NCBI RefSeq assembly: GCF_014208105.1
Contig: NZ_JACHMQ010000001.1
Coordinates: 7,440,001-7,504,000 of the forward strand
Length of the DNA stretch: 64,000 bases
DNA from: Actinomadura coerulea
Lineage (GTDB): Bacteria; Actinomycetota; Actinomycetes; Streptosporangiales; Streptosporangiaceae
Direction of reading: 5' to 3'
In this document: piece by piece, positions 41,422 through 50,160 of the stretch
Layout of the letters: every line of letters starts with the position of its first letter
Position numbering within the stretch: the first letter of the stretch is position 1
Notes under the pieces: model-generated
What the model saw: the letters and a program-made list of their open reading frames with translations, nothing else
Database searches by the model: none
What the model was told of the DNA's origin: nothing
Program-made: the position numbers and the translations under genes

Positions 41422-42737
41422 GCCGAGCGGACGCAGGCGAACAGGTGCCTGCTGTAGTTGTCCTCGTAGGGCGGCCGGGCGTCCTCGTCGGGACCGAGGT
41501 CGACGATCTCGTCGAAGCCGGTGTTCTCGCGCAGGAACGCCGCGACGCGGGCCGGGTCCCAGCCGCGCAGCGACTCGGCGAACCACGCCTCGTTGTCCTG
41601 GCCGGTGTCGAAGAACAGGACCCGGCCGGTGGCGCGGTCCAGCAGCCGGATCAGCTCCTCGGCGCTCACCGAGCCGCGGCCGAGGACGAAGTGGTGCAGG
41701 AGGCTGAAGCAGGACACCACGTCCCAGCGGCCGGCGTCGTGCCCGCCGAGGAACTCGACGCAGTCGCCGGTGGAGACGACGCCCTCCGGGAGCCCGTAGA
41801 CGGCCCGGCCGAGCGGGACGGCCAGCGGGTCGCGCTCGATGCCCTCGGCGTCGAGGCCGCGCTCGGCCATCTTCGCGACGAACCAGCCGTAGCAGCTCGC
41901 GACGTCCAGGTAGCGGCCCCCGGCGATGCCGCGCTCGGCGAGGAACGCGTCCATCTTCGCGAGCCGGTCGGTGCACTGCCGGACGGTGGTCCAGCCGGTC
42001 CTCAGCTCGGGCGCGTCGATCGGCTGGTAGAGCTCGTGGGTGCCGTCGAGCCAGCTCATCTTCAGCAGGAGGTCCTGCAAGGGGGTGGTGACCGGCAGCC
42101 ACTTGGCGACGACGTTGGCGCCGTCGGCGCCGCTCATCGCGGCGATGGCGAGCCGGTGGTGGCCGTCGAGGATCTGGTACTGGTCGGAGCCGCGGACGGG
42201 GGCGACGAGCACCGGGTCCTGCGGCCCGCTCTGCTGCGGGCGGGGCGCCGCGCCGGGCGCCTCCTCTCCGCGGTACCGCGCGACGAACGCGCGGGCGGCC
42301 GCGAGGACGCCGGCCTCGTCGGTGCCGCCGAAGTAGTTGCCGCCCGCCTCGATGCAGCGCAGCCCGAGCCTGCCGTAGGCGCTGGACAGGATCTCGGCGT
42401 CGGTGAGCTCCGGCCGCTCGTCGGCGAGCCGCAGCAGCGCGACGTGCGGGCCGTCCAGGAACGGGGTCGACGGCCACAGCAGGTCGCCGGTGCGGTCGGC
42501 GAACTCGCGGGCCGTCCAGCCGCCCTGCGCGCCGACGAGGAGCTGGTCGAACCGGACCGGCACCTTCCACGGGCGCCGCAGCACGGCGGTGGACACCGCG
42601 ACGCGGGCCGCGGCCGGGATCGGCAGCGAGCGCCCGGCGTCGACCAGCCGCCCGTACACCGGGCCGCTCGGGGCGAGCCCGCTCTTGCGAAGCACCGCGC
42701 GGGACTTGCGGCGCACTTGGTCAATTCCCGTGGGCAT
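41418..42737 (-). CDS. ParB-like/SAM-methyltransferase fusion protein
   Basis: The 439-residue protein combines an N-terminal half containing YQILDGHHRLAIAAMSG (about 187-203), the ParB/sulfiredoxin-like nucleotide-binding signature, with a C-terminal class I methyltransferase. In the latter, RYLDVASCYGWFVAKMAERG (about 275-294) is SAM motif I, and WDVVSCFSLLHHFV a later motif. The ParB-like part may use NTP or sense a substrate, while the methyltransferase probably decorates a sugar or lipid intermediate (inference). ATG 42737 follows CCAGGAG and overlaps the flippase end by 17 bp. No signal peptide. Confidence 0.8.
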   Translation of the reverse strand: MPTGIDQVRRKSRAVLRKSGLAPSGPVYGRLVDAGRSLPIPAAARVAVSTAVLRRPWKVPVRFDQLLVGAQGGWTAREFADRTGDLLWPSTPFLDGPHVALLRLADERPELTDAEILSSAYGRLGLRCIEAGGNYFGGTDEAGVLAAARAFVARYRGEEAPGAAPRPQQSGPQDPVLVAPVRGSDQYQILDGHHRLAIAAMSGADGANVVAKWLPVTTPLQDLLLKMSWLDGTHELYQPIDAPELRTGWTTVRQCTDRLAKMDAFLAERGIAGGRYLDVASCYGWFVAKMAERGLDAEGIERDPLAVPLGRAVYGLPEGVVSTGDCVEFLGGHDAGRWDVVSCFSLLHHFVLGRGSVSAEELIRLLDRATGRVLFFDTGQDNEAWFAESLRGWDPARVAAFLRENTGFDEIVDLGPDEDARPPYEDNYSRHLFACVRSA

Positions 42738-44403
42738 GCATGCTCCTGGCAGATGTCGTTTCGGTGGCGGGTGAGACGGCGGCGCCCGCGAGTGCGGCGC
42801 GGCCGCGTCTCCCCGGCAGCAGGGAGGCGAAGGCGGTGAGGGACAGCCGCTCGCGGCCGGCCCACAGCAGGGCGAGGTACAGCATCGCGCCCGGGACCAG
42901 CCCGCCCGCGAGGGCGGCCTCGCTGGAACCGGCGGCCAGCCGGACGGCGAGCGGCACCGCCGCGAAGCTCACCAGCGCCGAGCCGCCCGCCCAGAACAGC
43001 CCCGCGCTCGCCGGTGTCATGTCGAGGATCCGGCGGACCTGGACCAGGGCCAGCAGCGTCCGCACGAGCAGTCCGCACGCCCGCGCCACCGCCGCCCCGG
43101 CGATCCCGAACGGCGGGATCAGCAGCACGTTCAGCACCAGGTTCACCCCGAGCGCGGCGCTCTGGTTGACCAGGCTGAGCCCGCTTCGGCCCGCCATCAG
43201 CAGCATCACGTCGCGGGCGCCGGTCGCGGTCGCCACCAGCATCGCCATCGCCAGGACGACCGTGACGACCTCGCCGGACCCGCGGTAGCCCTCGCCGAAG
43301 GAGCCCACGTACACCGGCGCGCCGACCGCGATCGACAGGTGCACCGGCCAGGCGAGTGCGAGGTTCCAGGACGCGCACACCGCGAACACCCGCTGCGCGC
43401 CCGCGCGGTCGGCGAGCGCCATCAGCCTGCTCACCGCGGGCTGCATGACGTTCTGCACGGCCTGGGTGACGAGCTGGCTGATCACGATGAACCGGGTCGC
43501 GGCGGTGTAGATCGCCGCCTCCCGGGGCGAGCTGAGCGCCGCGACGAGCACGATGTCGGCGCGCTGGAACGCCGTCTGGCAGATCTGCGCGAACGCGCGC
43601 GGAGCCGTGAAGCGCCAGAAGTCGCCGGCCAGCGGACGCCACCCGGACGGCGTCCCGGCCTCCGCGGCCGCCGGCGCCCCGGCGCGGCCGCTCCGGCTGA
43701 TCTTCAGGTACCACAGGAGGGCGACGACCAGGCACGGCAGGTACGGCGCGGCCCATGCCAGCGCGAGCCACACCGCGTCGTCGGTCAGCAGCGCCGCCAC
43801 GACGACCCCGGCGACCTGGAGCGTCTGCCGCAGGATCTTGTCGACGAGGACGGTCGGCCGCATCGAGCCGTACCCGCGGGTCGCCGCGAGCAGCGCGTCG
43901 TGCGCCCCGGCGAGCGGCAGGAACAGCGCCAGAACCCGCACCATGCCCACGGCCTGGCCGGGGTCGTCGGCGCCGATGTGGCCCGCCGTCCACGGCGCGG
44001 TGAGGGCCAGCACGAGACCGGCGGCCAGCGCCGTCGCCGCGACCGGCACGAGCGCCAGCGGCACCGTCCGCCGCGCGGCGCCGCGGTCGCCGAGCGCCAG
44101 GTGGCGGGGCAGCCAGCGCAGCAGGCCCGCGTCCGTGCCGAGCCCCGACACGGCCTGAAGGATGATGAACAGCGACGTCGCCGCGAAGAACGTGCCCGCG
44201 ACCCGCTGCGAGTACAGGTGCGCGACCAGGAAGACGAGCGCGAGGCCCTGGACACCGGCGACGGCGGCGCCGACGAGGTTCAGGGCACCGCCTCTGGCCA
44301 GCCTGTTCAGGTTCGGCCCGCCCGGCCCGGTCTGCCCGGGCCCGCCCGGCCCGGAGGACTTCGGCTCGTCCGCCTCGGACGCGTCGGAATCAGGGGCCGG
44401 CAT
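42721..44403 (-). CDS. Wzx-type oligosaccharide flippase
   Basis: The 560-residue MOP/MATE-superfamily protein has about 14 membrane helices after a Gly/Pro-rich cytoplasmic start. NLNRLARGGALNLVGAAVAGVQGLALVFLVAHLY, read in pieces, matches the Wzx/RfbX entry helix, and GLGTDAGLLRWLPRHLALGDR follows in the first loops. It should move undecaprenyl-linked repeat units to the outer face. It overlaps the preceding Wzz-type gene by 14 bp and the following gene by 17 bp, so translation is coupled. Confidence 0.92.
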   Translation of the reverse strand: MPAPDSDASEADEPKSSGPGGPGQTGPGGPNLNRLARGGALNLVGAAVAGVQGLALVFLVAHLYSQRVAGTFFAATSLFIILQAVSGLGTDAGLLRWLPRHLALGDRGAARRTVPLALVPVAATALAAGLVLALTAPWTAGHIGADDPGQAVGMVRVLALFLPLAGAHDALLAATRGYGSMRPTVLVDKILRQTLQVAGVVVAALLTDDAVWLALAWAAPYLPCLVVALLWYLKISRSGRAGAPAAAEAGTPSGWRPLAGDFWRFTAPRAFAQICQTAFQRADIVLVAALSSPREAAIYTAATRFIVISQLVTQAVQNVMQPAVSRLMALADRAGAQRVFAVCASWNLALAWPVHLSIAVGAPVYVGSFGEGYRGSGEVVTVVLAMAMLVATATGARDVMLLMAGRSGLSLVNQSAALGVNLVLNVLLIPPFGIAGAAVARACGLLVRTLLALVQVRRILDMTPASAGLFWAGGSALVSFAAVPLAVRLAAGSSEAALAGGLVPGAMLYLALLWAGRERLSLTAFASLLPGRRGRAALAGAAVSPATETTSARSMHAHGN

Positions 44404-46501
44404 GCCGGCCGGCCTTGTGCGGCTTCTTGCCGTAGCGGGGCGAGACGTCCGGCGCCGCGTCCTTCGGCCCCGCCGGGGGCGTGCCGTCCGAGCCGTCCTC
44501 CGGCAGATCCGGCGGCAGGAACTTGGAGATGTCCTCCTGCGTGCGGGTCGCGGCCGACTCCAGCGCCTCGTCGGCGGCCGCGTCGGCCGGCTCGGAAGGC
44601 TCGGGGCCGGCGGGCGCCGCCGGGCGCGGACGCGCCCCTCCCGTGCCCTGGGTGACCTCCGTGGGGGAGACGGGCTTGGGGGCGACGGGCTTGCCCGGCC
44701 CCGACGGGGGGTCGAGCGCGGGCGGAAGGGGACGGCGCTGCGGCTCCGGCTGCGGCGCCCCGCGCCGCCCGGTCGGCCCCGGCCGCGGCTCGCCCGCGCG
44801 GGGCGGCTGCTTGACCTGCGGCTGCTTGACCTGCGGCAGCGCCTGCGTGACCAGGGAACCGGAGTCGGCCGGCTCGTCGTCGGGCTCGTCCTGCGGGCCG
44901 CGCGGCTGGTCCTCGGCCCACGCGAGGGGCGGCTCCGGGGCGCGGCGCTTGCCGGGACGCGTCTCCGGAGCGCCGCCCTGGGGCGGGTGGGACTGGCGGG
45001 CGGGCGGAGCCTGCCGCGCCGCGCGCCCTCCCCGCGGCTCCGGCGGCTCCAGCAGGGCGCCGAGCACCGTGACGCCGGCGCGCTCGGCCTCCACGTACGC
45101 CTGCCGCAGCTCCTCGCGGGTCGTGACGCCCTGGTTGATCACGAGCACGACCGCGTCCACGAAGGTGCACAGGGCCTGCGCGTCCGCGTCGTGCAGGCTC
45201 GCCGCGTTCACGATGAGGTACTCGCTGCGGCGGCGAAGCACCTTGACGGTCTCGCGCATCCGCGGGCCGCTGAACCGGTGGGCGGCCTCGCGGGCGCGCG
45301 GGCCGCGGGGCAGCAGCCGCAGCTGCGAGTCGGTGTGGATCAGCAGGGTCGCCGGGTCGGTGCCGCTGAGCAGGGTGTCCGACAGCCCCTTGCCGCCGGG
45401 CCGCGCGCCGAACAGGGTGCTGACGTCGGCGTCCTCGGTGGTCGCGTCGATCATGATCGTCTTGGCGCCGGCGAAGGCGAGCGAGACCGCGAGGTTGGCG
45501 CTGGCCATGCGGGCGCTGCCCCCGGGGGTGGCGTTGCTGATCAGCAGCGCGACCGGGGTCTGCGGCGCGGTCGCCACGACCGCGGCGCGCAGCCGCCGGT
45601 ACGCCTCGCCGACCGGGCTCTTGGGCGCGCTGACCAGGGCGAGCGTGTCACCGGACGGGCCGCCCGCCGGGATGGTGGACAGCGTCCGGACGCCGAGGCC
45701 CTCGATCGACTCGGCGTTCCGCAGCCGCTGGTTGAGCCGCTCCCGCAGCAGCATGACCACGAAGCCGGCGACCAGTCCGAGCATCAGGCCGCCCGCGCCG
45801 TACATCGCGGGCCGGACGATGCCGGGCCCGGCCGGCGCGTCCGCCGGAGTGATCACCTGGCCGGGGTCGAGGGGGGTGCTGGCGATGTCGTTGGACTGCT
45901 CGTCGATGACGCCGAGCTGGTTGGTGTAGGCCGTGACGCGCTGCTGGAGGGTGGAGCGCCGGGAGCCGGAGGAGGCGGCCAGCTCGTTGTTGGCCCGCTG
46001 CAGGAGGCGCTCGACCCTGGCCGACTGCGCCTTCAGCTTGGCGAGCTGGTTGTTCACCACGGCCTGCGCGCGCTGCGTGCGGTACTCCAGGTAGGCGTCG
46101 GCGAAGGCCTGCGCTCCCGCGCGGGCGTTGCCGGAGCTGCTCGCGGTGTAGGTCAGGTTGAGCACCTGGGTGTTGGGCGGGACCGTGACCCCGATGTCGC
46201 CCTCCGCCTCGTGCCCGAGCTTCTTCTGGACGATCTTGGCGACGCTGTCGGTGGCGACCAGCTGCGCCTCCGTCTGGAGGTTCACGAGGTCGTCCCCGCG
46301 GCCCTCCGGCGAGTACGGGTTGCCTTCCAGCGGGCTCACCAGCACGGTCGCGGTCGCCTTGAACGGGGGCGGCACGGCCATCTCCAGGACGACACCGAGC
46401 GCGGTGCCGAGCACGGCGAGCCCGATCAGCGCCCCCAGATAGCGCCGGACCAGGGCGAGCAGGTGCCCCCCCTGGGCGTCGGCCGTCTGGTCAGCTCCCA
46501 C
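44390..46501 (-). CDS. Wzz-type chain-length protein with degenerate tyrosine-kinase domain
   Basis: The 703-residue protein has two membrane helices (about 20-42 and 235-255) bracketing an extracytoplasmic Wzz domain with coiled coil (about 145-205). A cytoplasmic domain related to bacterial tyrosine kinases follows. Its P-loop equivalent is ISNATPGGSARMASA (about 320-335), which lacks the Walker-A Lys-Ser/Thr. The Walker A' Asp region is TIMIDATTED. The last 210 residues are Pro-rich and lack a Tyr cluster. Kinase activity is therefore unlikely; a scaffolding role in chain length is inferred. GTG 46501 is preferred, as GAGGGGG lies 6 bases upstream; ATG 46516 lacks one. Confidence 0.88.
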   Translation of the reverse strand: MGADQTADAQGGHLLALVRRYLGALIGLAVLGTALGVVLEMAVPPPFKATATVLVSPLEGNPYSPEGRGDDLVNLQTEAQLVATDSVAKIVQKKLGHEAEGDIGVTVPPNTQVLNLTYTASSSGNARAGAQAFADAYLEYRTQRAQAVVNNQLAKLKAQSARVERLLQRANNELAASSGSRRSTLQQRVTAYTNQLGVIDEQSNDIASTPLDPGQVITPADAPAGPGIVRPAMYGAGGLMLGLVAGFVVMLLRERLNQRLRNAESIEGLGVRTLSTIPAGGPSGDTLALVSAPKSPVGEAYRRLRAAVVATAPQTPVALLISNATPGGSARMASANLAVSLAFAGAKTIMIDATTEDADVSTLFGARPGGKGLSDTLLSGTDPATLLIHTDSQLRLLPRGPRAREAAHRFSGPRMRETVKVLRRRSEYLIVNAASLHDADAQALCTFVDAVVLVINQGVTTREELRQAYVEAERAGVTVLGALLEPPEPRGGRAARQAPPARQSHPPQGGAPETRPGKRRAPEPPLAWAEDQPRGPQDEPDDEPADSGSLVTQALPQVKQPQVKQPPRAGEPRPGPTGRRGAPQPEPQRRPLPPALDPPSGPGKPVAPKPVSPTEVTQGTGGARPRPAAPAGPEPSEPADAAADEALESAATRTQEDISKFLPPDLPEDGSDGTPPAGPKDAAPDVSPRYGKKPHKAGRHAGP

Positions 46502-46540
46502 GACGATCCCCCTCATCGATCAGGCTCGTGCTCGGCGGAG

Positions 46541-46598
46541 TGTTCATCTCGACTTTAACCGCGCCTTGCAAGAAGACGGTTCTGTTCATCTCAACCTT
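46541..46598. repeat. Direct repeat TGTTCATCTCRAC x2
   Basis: TGTTCATCTCGACTTT (46541-46556) and TGTTCATCTCAACCTT (46583-46598) are 42 bp apart, four helical turns, in the only real gap of the eight-gene operon. The second copy overlaps the stop of the upstream Wzz-type gene. The intervening DNA has TTGCAA and TTTAACC stretches and may hold an internal promoter. Confidence 0.45.
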
Positions 46599-48066
46599 GT
46601 CCAGGAGCGGCGGCCCCGACCGGGGACGGGCGGGCGGCGCGCCGCGGAGCCGGGGACGCGGGCCCGCGCAGGACGGGCGCGGTCAGAACGATCACGCGCG
46701 CGGGGCTGGCGGCCTGGTCGAGGGCCAGCACCCCGCTCGCGACCTCGCGGTCCAGGGCCCGGCCGCGCTCGACGACGACCAGGGCGATGTCGCTCGCCGC
46801 GGCCGCGGCGATGGTGTCCGCGCCGTTGATGTCGGGTGTGGTGATGACGACGATGCGGGACACGCGGCCGGCCTTGTCGACGGCCCGGGTGAGCTGCCGG
46901 TCGTCGTCGCTGCGCACCAGCCGGACGTTGAAGGAGTGGCCGGTCTCGGCCGCGGCCGGCGGCTCGTGGAAGGGCTCGCCGTCGGCGACGATGCGCAGCA
47001 CCGTCGTCGCCGACCCGCCCTCGGTGCACAGCTCGGCCAGCTCGTAGGCCATCTCGGTGCCGGCCGAGCCCGGGACCCCGGCGACGAGGACGGTGGTGGC
47101 GTCGGCGTCGAAGACGAGGTTGCGCAGCCGCCGCGCGACCTCGCGGTGCCCGGTGCCGAGCGCCGTCCCCTCCACCATGATCGGAAGCCGGCTGTGCAGC
47201 CGCAGGTCGGCGGGCCGCCGGATGCGGCGCGGCCGCGCCTCCCTGACCACCACGTAGCCGATCCAGCCGAGCAGGCCGACGCCGAGCCCGGACGCGATCG
47301 CGACGTCGCGGCCGGGATCGTCGCCCCGGCGGGGGAGCGGGGCCCCGCGCAGCACCTCGCCGGGCTGCTCCTGCTTGCTCTTGATGGTCGCGACCTGCTT
47401 CTCCACGTCGCGGATCTGCTTCACGAGCGCCTGGCGGCGCGTGCGGGTGGTGAGCCGGCGCAGCTCGTCCTCGTCGCCGGGGAGCGCCGCGAGCTGCTTC
47501 TTCAGCAGCTCGGCGTTGTTCTCCAGCGCCTGGCGGTTGTGCTCCAGCACCTGGCCCAGGATCCGGTTCCGCAGCGCCAGGTAGGTGTCGGCGACGACCC
47601 GGGCGCCGTCCTGGGCGGTCCGCGGCGTGCCGGCCCGCACCGAGATCGTCAGCACGTGGGTGTTGGACGGCACCGTCAGGCCGATGCGGTCGCGCAGGTC
47701 CGCGTCGGACGCGTCGAAGCCGGGCCGCTCCGCCAGCTTGGACAGCACCGGGCGGGACCAGACGAGCTGGGCCTCGGTGTCCATCGTCGTCTCGCGGGGG
47801 GCGCGGGCGTTGGTGTCGATCGCCGAGCCGATGTCGATGGAGGGGTGGAGCGCGACCGGCGGCGCCAGCACGTAGATCTGCGCGGTGTAGGTCGTCGGCG
47901 TCAGCACGATCTTCACGACCCCGACCGCGCACCCGGCCAGCAGCGCGACCAGCAGCGCGACCAGGTGGCGGCGGACCACGCCCGCGTACCGGGTCACCGG
48001 GACCGAGTCCGGCGCGAGCGGCGGTTCCGCCTGCACGCTGGCCGGGCCGAGGGTGCGTTTGCTCAT
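46591..48066 (-). CDS. Second Wzz-type chain-length protein, degenerate ATPase domain
   Basis: The 491-residue protein resembles its downstream neighbour in plan. A membrane helix (about 35-55), Wzz domain with TVPSNTHVLTISVRAG, coiled coil (about 170-232), second helix (about 255-275) and a cytoplasmic Rossmann-like domain follow in order. Its nucleotide-loop equivalent, LVAGVPGSAGTEMAYEL (about 327-343), lacks the invariant Lys. There is no Tyr-rich tail; the end is Pro/Ala/Arg-rich. The two proteins may act as a pair. It starts 7 bp after the sulfotransferase stop. Confidence 0.87.
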   Translation of the reverse strand: MSKRTLGPASVQAEPPLAPDSVPVTRYAGVVRRHLVALLVALLAGCAVGVVKIVLTPTTYTAQIYVLAPPVALHPSIDIGSAIDTNARAPRETTMDTEAQLVWSRPVLSKLAERPGFDASDADLRDRIGLTVPSNTHVLTISVRAGTPRTAQDGARVVADTYLALRNRILGQVLEHNRQALENNAELLKKQLAALPGDEDELRRLTTRTRRQALVKQIRDVEKQVATIKSKQEQPGEVLRGAPLPRRGDDPGRDVAIASGLGVGLLGWIGYVVVREARPRRIRRPADLRLHSRLPIMVEGTALGTGHREVARRLRNLVFDADATTVLVAGVPGSAGTEMAYELAELCTEGGSATTVLRIVADGEPFHEPPAAAETGHSFNVRLVRSDDDRQLTRAVDKAGRVSRIVVITTPDINGADTIAAAAASDIALVVVERGRALDREVASGVLALDQAASPARVIVLTAPVLRGPASPAPRRAARPSPVGAAAPGQG

Positions 48067-48073
48067 CGCCGCC

Positions 48074-48937
48074 TCATCGCCGCCAGGCGGGCTCGGTGCC
48101 GAGGAGCGCGGCGAGCTTGTCGTCCCAGGGGGCGTAGTAGTCGGCCAGGCGGCGCTGCAGGTGGTCCGGCAGCGGGGAGCCCGGCCGGGCGTTGTGCCGC
48201 TCGAACGACGCGGGCCGCCACGCCGGCAGCCCCAGGAACCGCAGGATGGAGTCGTAGCAGGGCTCGGGTTCGGTGAAGAAGTCCTCCGCGAACACCACGA
48301 GCACCCTGTCCCGTCCGAAGAGGGCGAACAGCCGCTCGATCTGCTCGGCGTAGCGGCCGCGGTCCAGGTAGGAGTGGTGGCGGTGGCCGTGGCTCACGTA
48401 GGCGGGGTCGGCCCGGATCTTGTCGATCTCCCCGGCGAGCCGCTCGGGCTCCAGGTCGAGGGCCCGCTCGAACGGCTCGGTCTCGAACCCCCGCGCCAGC
48501 TCGTGCTTGTGGGCGGAGTAGGCCCGCACCACCGGGTCGCGCAGCAGGACGACGAGCTTCACCCCGGGCAGGTCGCGGGCGATCCGCTCCGGCGCCAGCG
48601 GGTGGTGCATGTAGTAGCCGGCGGACTCGAACGCCTGCGGGACGGCGCCCCGCGCGCGGCGCTCGGCGAGCGCCCGGACCGGGAAGTGCCCCCGGTACCA
48701 GGCGAGACCGCGCGGGTAGTTGACGTCGAAGTAGTGCACGCCCTTGTGGAAGTTGGGCTGGACGGTCGCCGGGTGCGCGGCCAGGGCGCGGAACAGCGAG
48801 GTGGTGCCGCCGCGCTGCGTGCCGACCATGAGGAAGTCGGGCAGCATCCGGGCGCCCGAGGTCAGCCGTCCTCCGGCGCGGGTCGCGGCCCGTCCCGCCT
48901 CCTTGACCCACGGGGGGGCGTCACGACGTGAGATCAC
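48074..48937 (-). CDS. PAPS-dependent sulfotransferase
   Basis: The 287-residue protein carries the PAPS motifs. The 5'-phosphosulfate loop is FLMVGTQRGGTTSLFRAL (about 35-52), and the 3'-phosphate site VVLLRDPVVRAYSAHKHE (about 129-146) has the conserved Arg133 and Ser141. Arg42 replaces the common Lys in the loop. No signal peptide or membrane helix is seen, so it acts in the cytoplasm, probably on a lipid-linked glycan before export (inference). GTG 48937 overlaps the previous stop (GTGA). It is the key evidence that the polysaccharide is sulfated; cysD, cysN, cysC and cysQ of the same block supply PAPS and remove PAP. Confidence 0.92.
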   Translation of the reverse strand: MISRRDAPPWVKEAGRAATRAGGRLTSGARMLPDFLMVGTQRGGTTSLFRALAAHPATVQPNFHKGVHYFDVNYPRGLAWYRGHFPVRALAERRARGAVPQAFESAGYYMHHPLAPERIARDLPGVKLVVLLRDPVVRAYSAHKHELARGFETEPFERALDLEPERLAGEIDKIRADPAYVSHGHRHHSYLDRGRYAEQIERLFALFGRDRVLVVFAEDFFTEPEPCYDSILRFLGLPAWRPASFERHNARPGSPLPDHLQRRLADYYAPWDDKLAALLGTEPAWRR

Positions 48938-50160
48938 GGGGTTCCTCCCGAAACCGTCTCCGGTGGATGGGTGTGCAGGAGCGCGAGCAGCCGCTCGGTG
49001 TCGGCGCGCAGCGGCCCTCCGATCGGCTCCTGGGCGGCCAGCAGGTAGCGGCGGCACAGCTCCAGGAGGTAGAGCCGGACGGTAGCCCGCGCGGCGGGGC
49101 CCGTCGGCCCGAGCGGCTCCAGGAGGGCCGCGGCGCCGTCCGGCCAGGTCGCGTAGGGCGGCCCGGACGCGGTGCGCATCGCCTCCTGGAGACGATAGTG
49201 CAGCAGGTCGAACCCGTTCGGGACGCCGCGCGAGAACCGTTCCCAGTCCCACAGGCGCAGCACGCCGCGGTGCCAGGCCATGTTCCACGGCGTCCAGTCG
49301 CCGTGCCAGGCGCCGAAGTCCAGGACCAGGTCGCCGTGCGCCTTGCCGACGCCCTCGACGACCTCGCCGAAGACGGCGCGCTGCCGCTCGTCCAGGACCA
49401 GGCCGGGGCTCGCGGTCATCTCGTCCCAGTAGGGGCTCCCGCGCAGCGGCGCCCGCTCGACGCCGCCGACCTCGAACAGCGCCCGCATCTCGGGGACGGG
49501 GGCCCGCCCCCGGGGGCGCCAGCCGAGCGCGCTGGTCGGGAGCGGTTCGAGGACGAGCAGGTCCAGGCCGTTCCACGTGCCGTGGTGGAGCAGCCGCGGG
49601 ACGTGCGGGAGCCCGCGCGCCCCGGAAGCGGGCAGGCGGGCGTTCAGGTAGGTGAGGGCGGCGGCCTCGCCCTCCAGGAGGGCGCGGGCCGTGCCGGTGT
49701 CGCCGATCTTGACGAAGGCCGCGGGCTCGCCGCGCGGCGTCAGCACGTGCAGGATCGGCTTGCGGTTGGCGCGGGCGCTCCCGAGCCCCACGCTGACCAC
49801 CACCGGCCGGCCGAGCAGCTCCGACAGCCGGTCCTCGACGGAGGGGCCGCCGCCGGTGACGCGGAGCCGGTCGCGCAGCGTCCGCTCCGGCAGCCCGGTG
49901 CGGACCGCCGCCGCGGTCAGGCCGCGGGAGGCGCGCTGCTTCGGGCCGAGGTCGTGGCTGTAGCGGCGCAGCGCGGCCGCGGTGGCGCGCGGCATCCCCG
50001 CCGGGACGAGCAGCCGCGGCCGCTCCGCGTCCGGCAGGAACGCCAGTTCCCGGCGCGCCCCCTCGGAGCTCCCCGGTCCGACGGCCTCCACCCGCGCGTC
50101 CGGCCACAGGTCCCGCACGGCCGCGATCCAGGCGGCCCGCGTCTCCTCCGGTGCGCTCAC
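48934..50160 (-). CDS. APH-fold phosphotransferase-like protein
   Basis: The 408-residue protein has an aminoglycoside/choline-kinase-like domain. The ATP-binding Lys lies in PAAFVKIGDTG (Lys151), Glu in LLEGEAAALTYL, the catalytic loop in FGAWHGDWTPWNMAW (His286, Asp288, Asn293) and the metal-binding Asp in LRLWDWERF (Asp305). All key residues are present, so it is probably active. An N-terminal region of about 110 residues is of unknown fold. Its placement between polymerase and sulfotransferase suggests phosphorylation of a sugar or polyol building block rather than drug resistance (inference). It overlaps genes on both sides by 4 bp. Confidence 0.82.
   Translation of the reverse strand: MSAPEETRAAWIAAVRDLWPDARVEAVGPGSSEGARRELAFLPDAERPRLLVPAGMPRATAAALRRYSHDLGPKQRASRGLTAAAVRTGLPERTLRDRLRVTGGGPSVEDRLSELLGRPVVVSVGLGSARANRKPILHVLTPRGEPAAFVKIGDTGTARALLEGEAAALTYLNARLPASGARGLPHVPRLLHHGTWNGLDLLVLEPLPTSALGWRPRGRAPVPEMRALFEVGGVERAPLRGSPYWDEMTASPGLVLDERQRAVFGEVVEGVGKAHGDLVLDFGAWHGDWTPWNMAWHRGVLRLWDWERFSRGVPNGFDLLHYRLQEAMRTASGPPYATWPDGAAALLEPLGPTGPAARATVRLYLLELCRRYLLAAQEPIGGPLRADTERLLALLHTHPPETVSGGTP

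Noticed and set aside
48934..50160. Aminoglycoside-resistance gene
   Set aside because: Only the general APH fold is recognisable; operon context points to glycan assembly, so no resistance claim is made.
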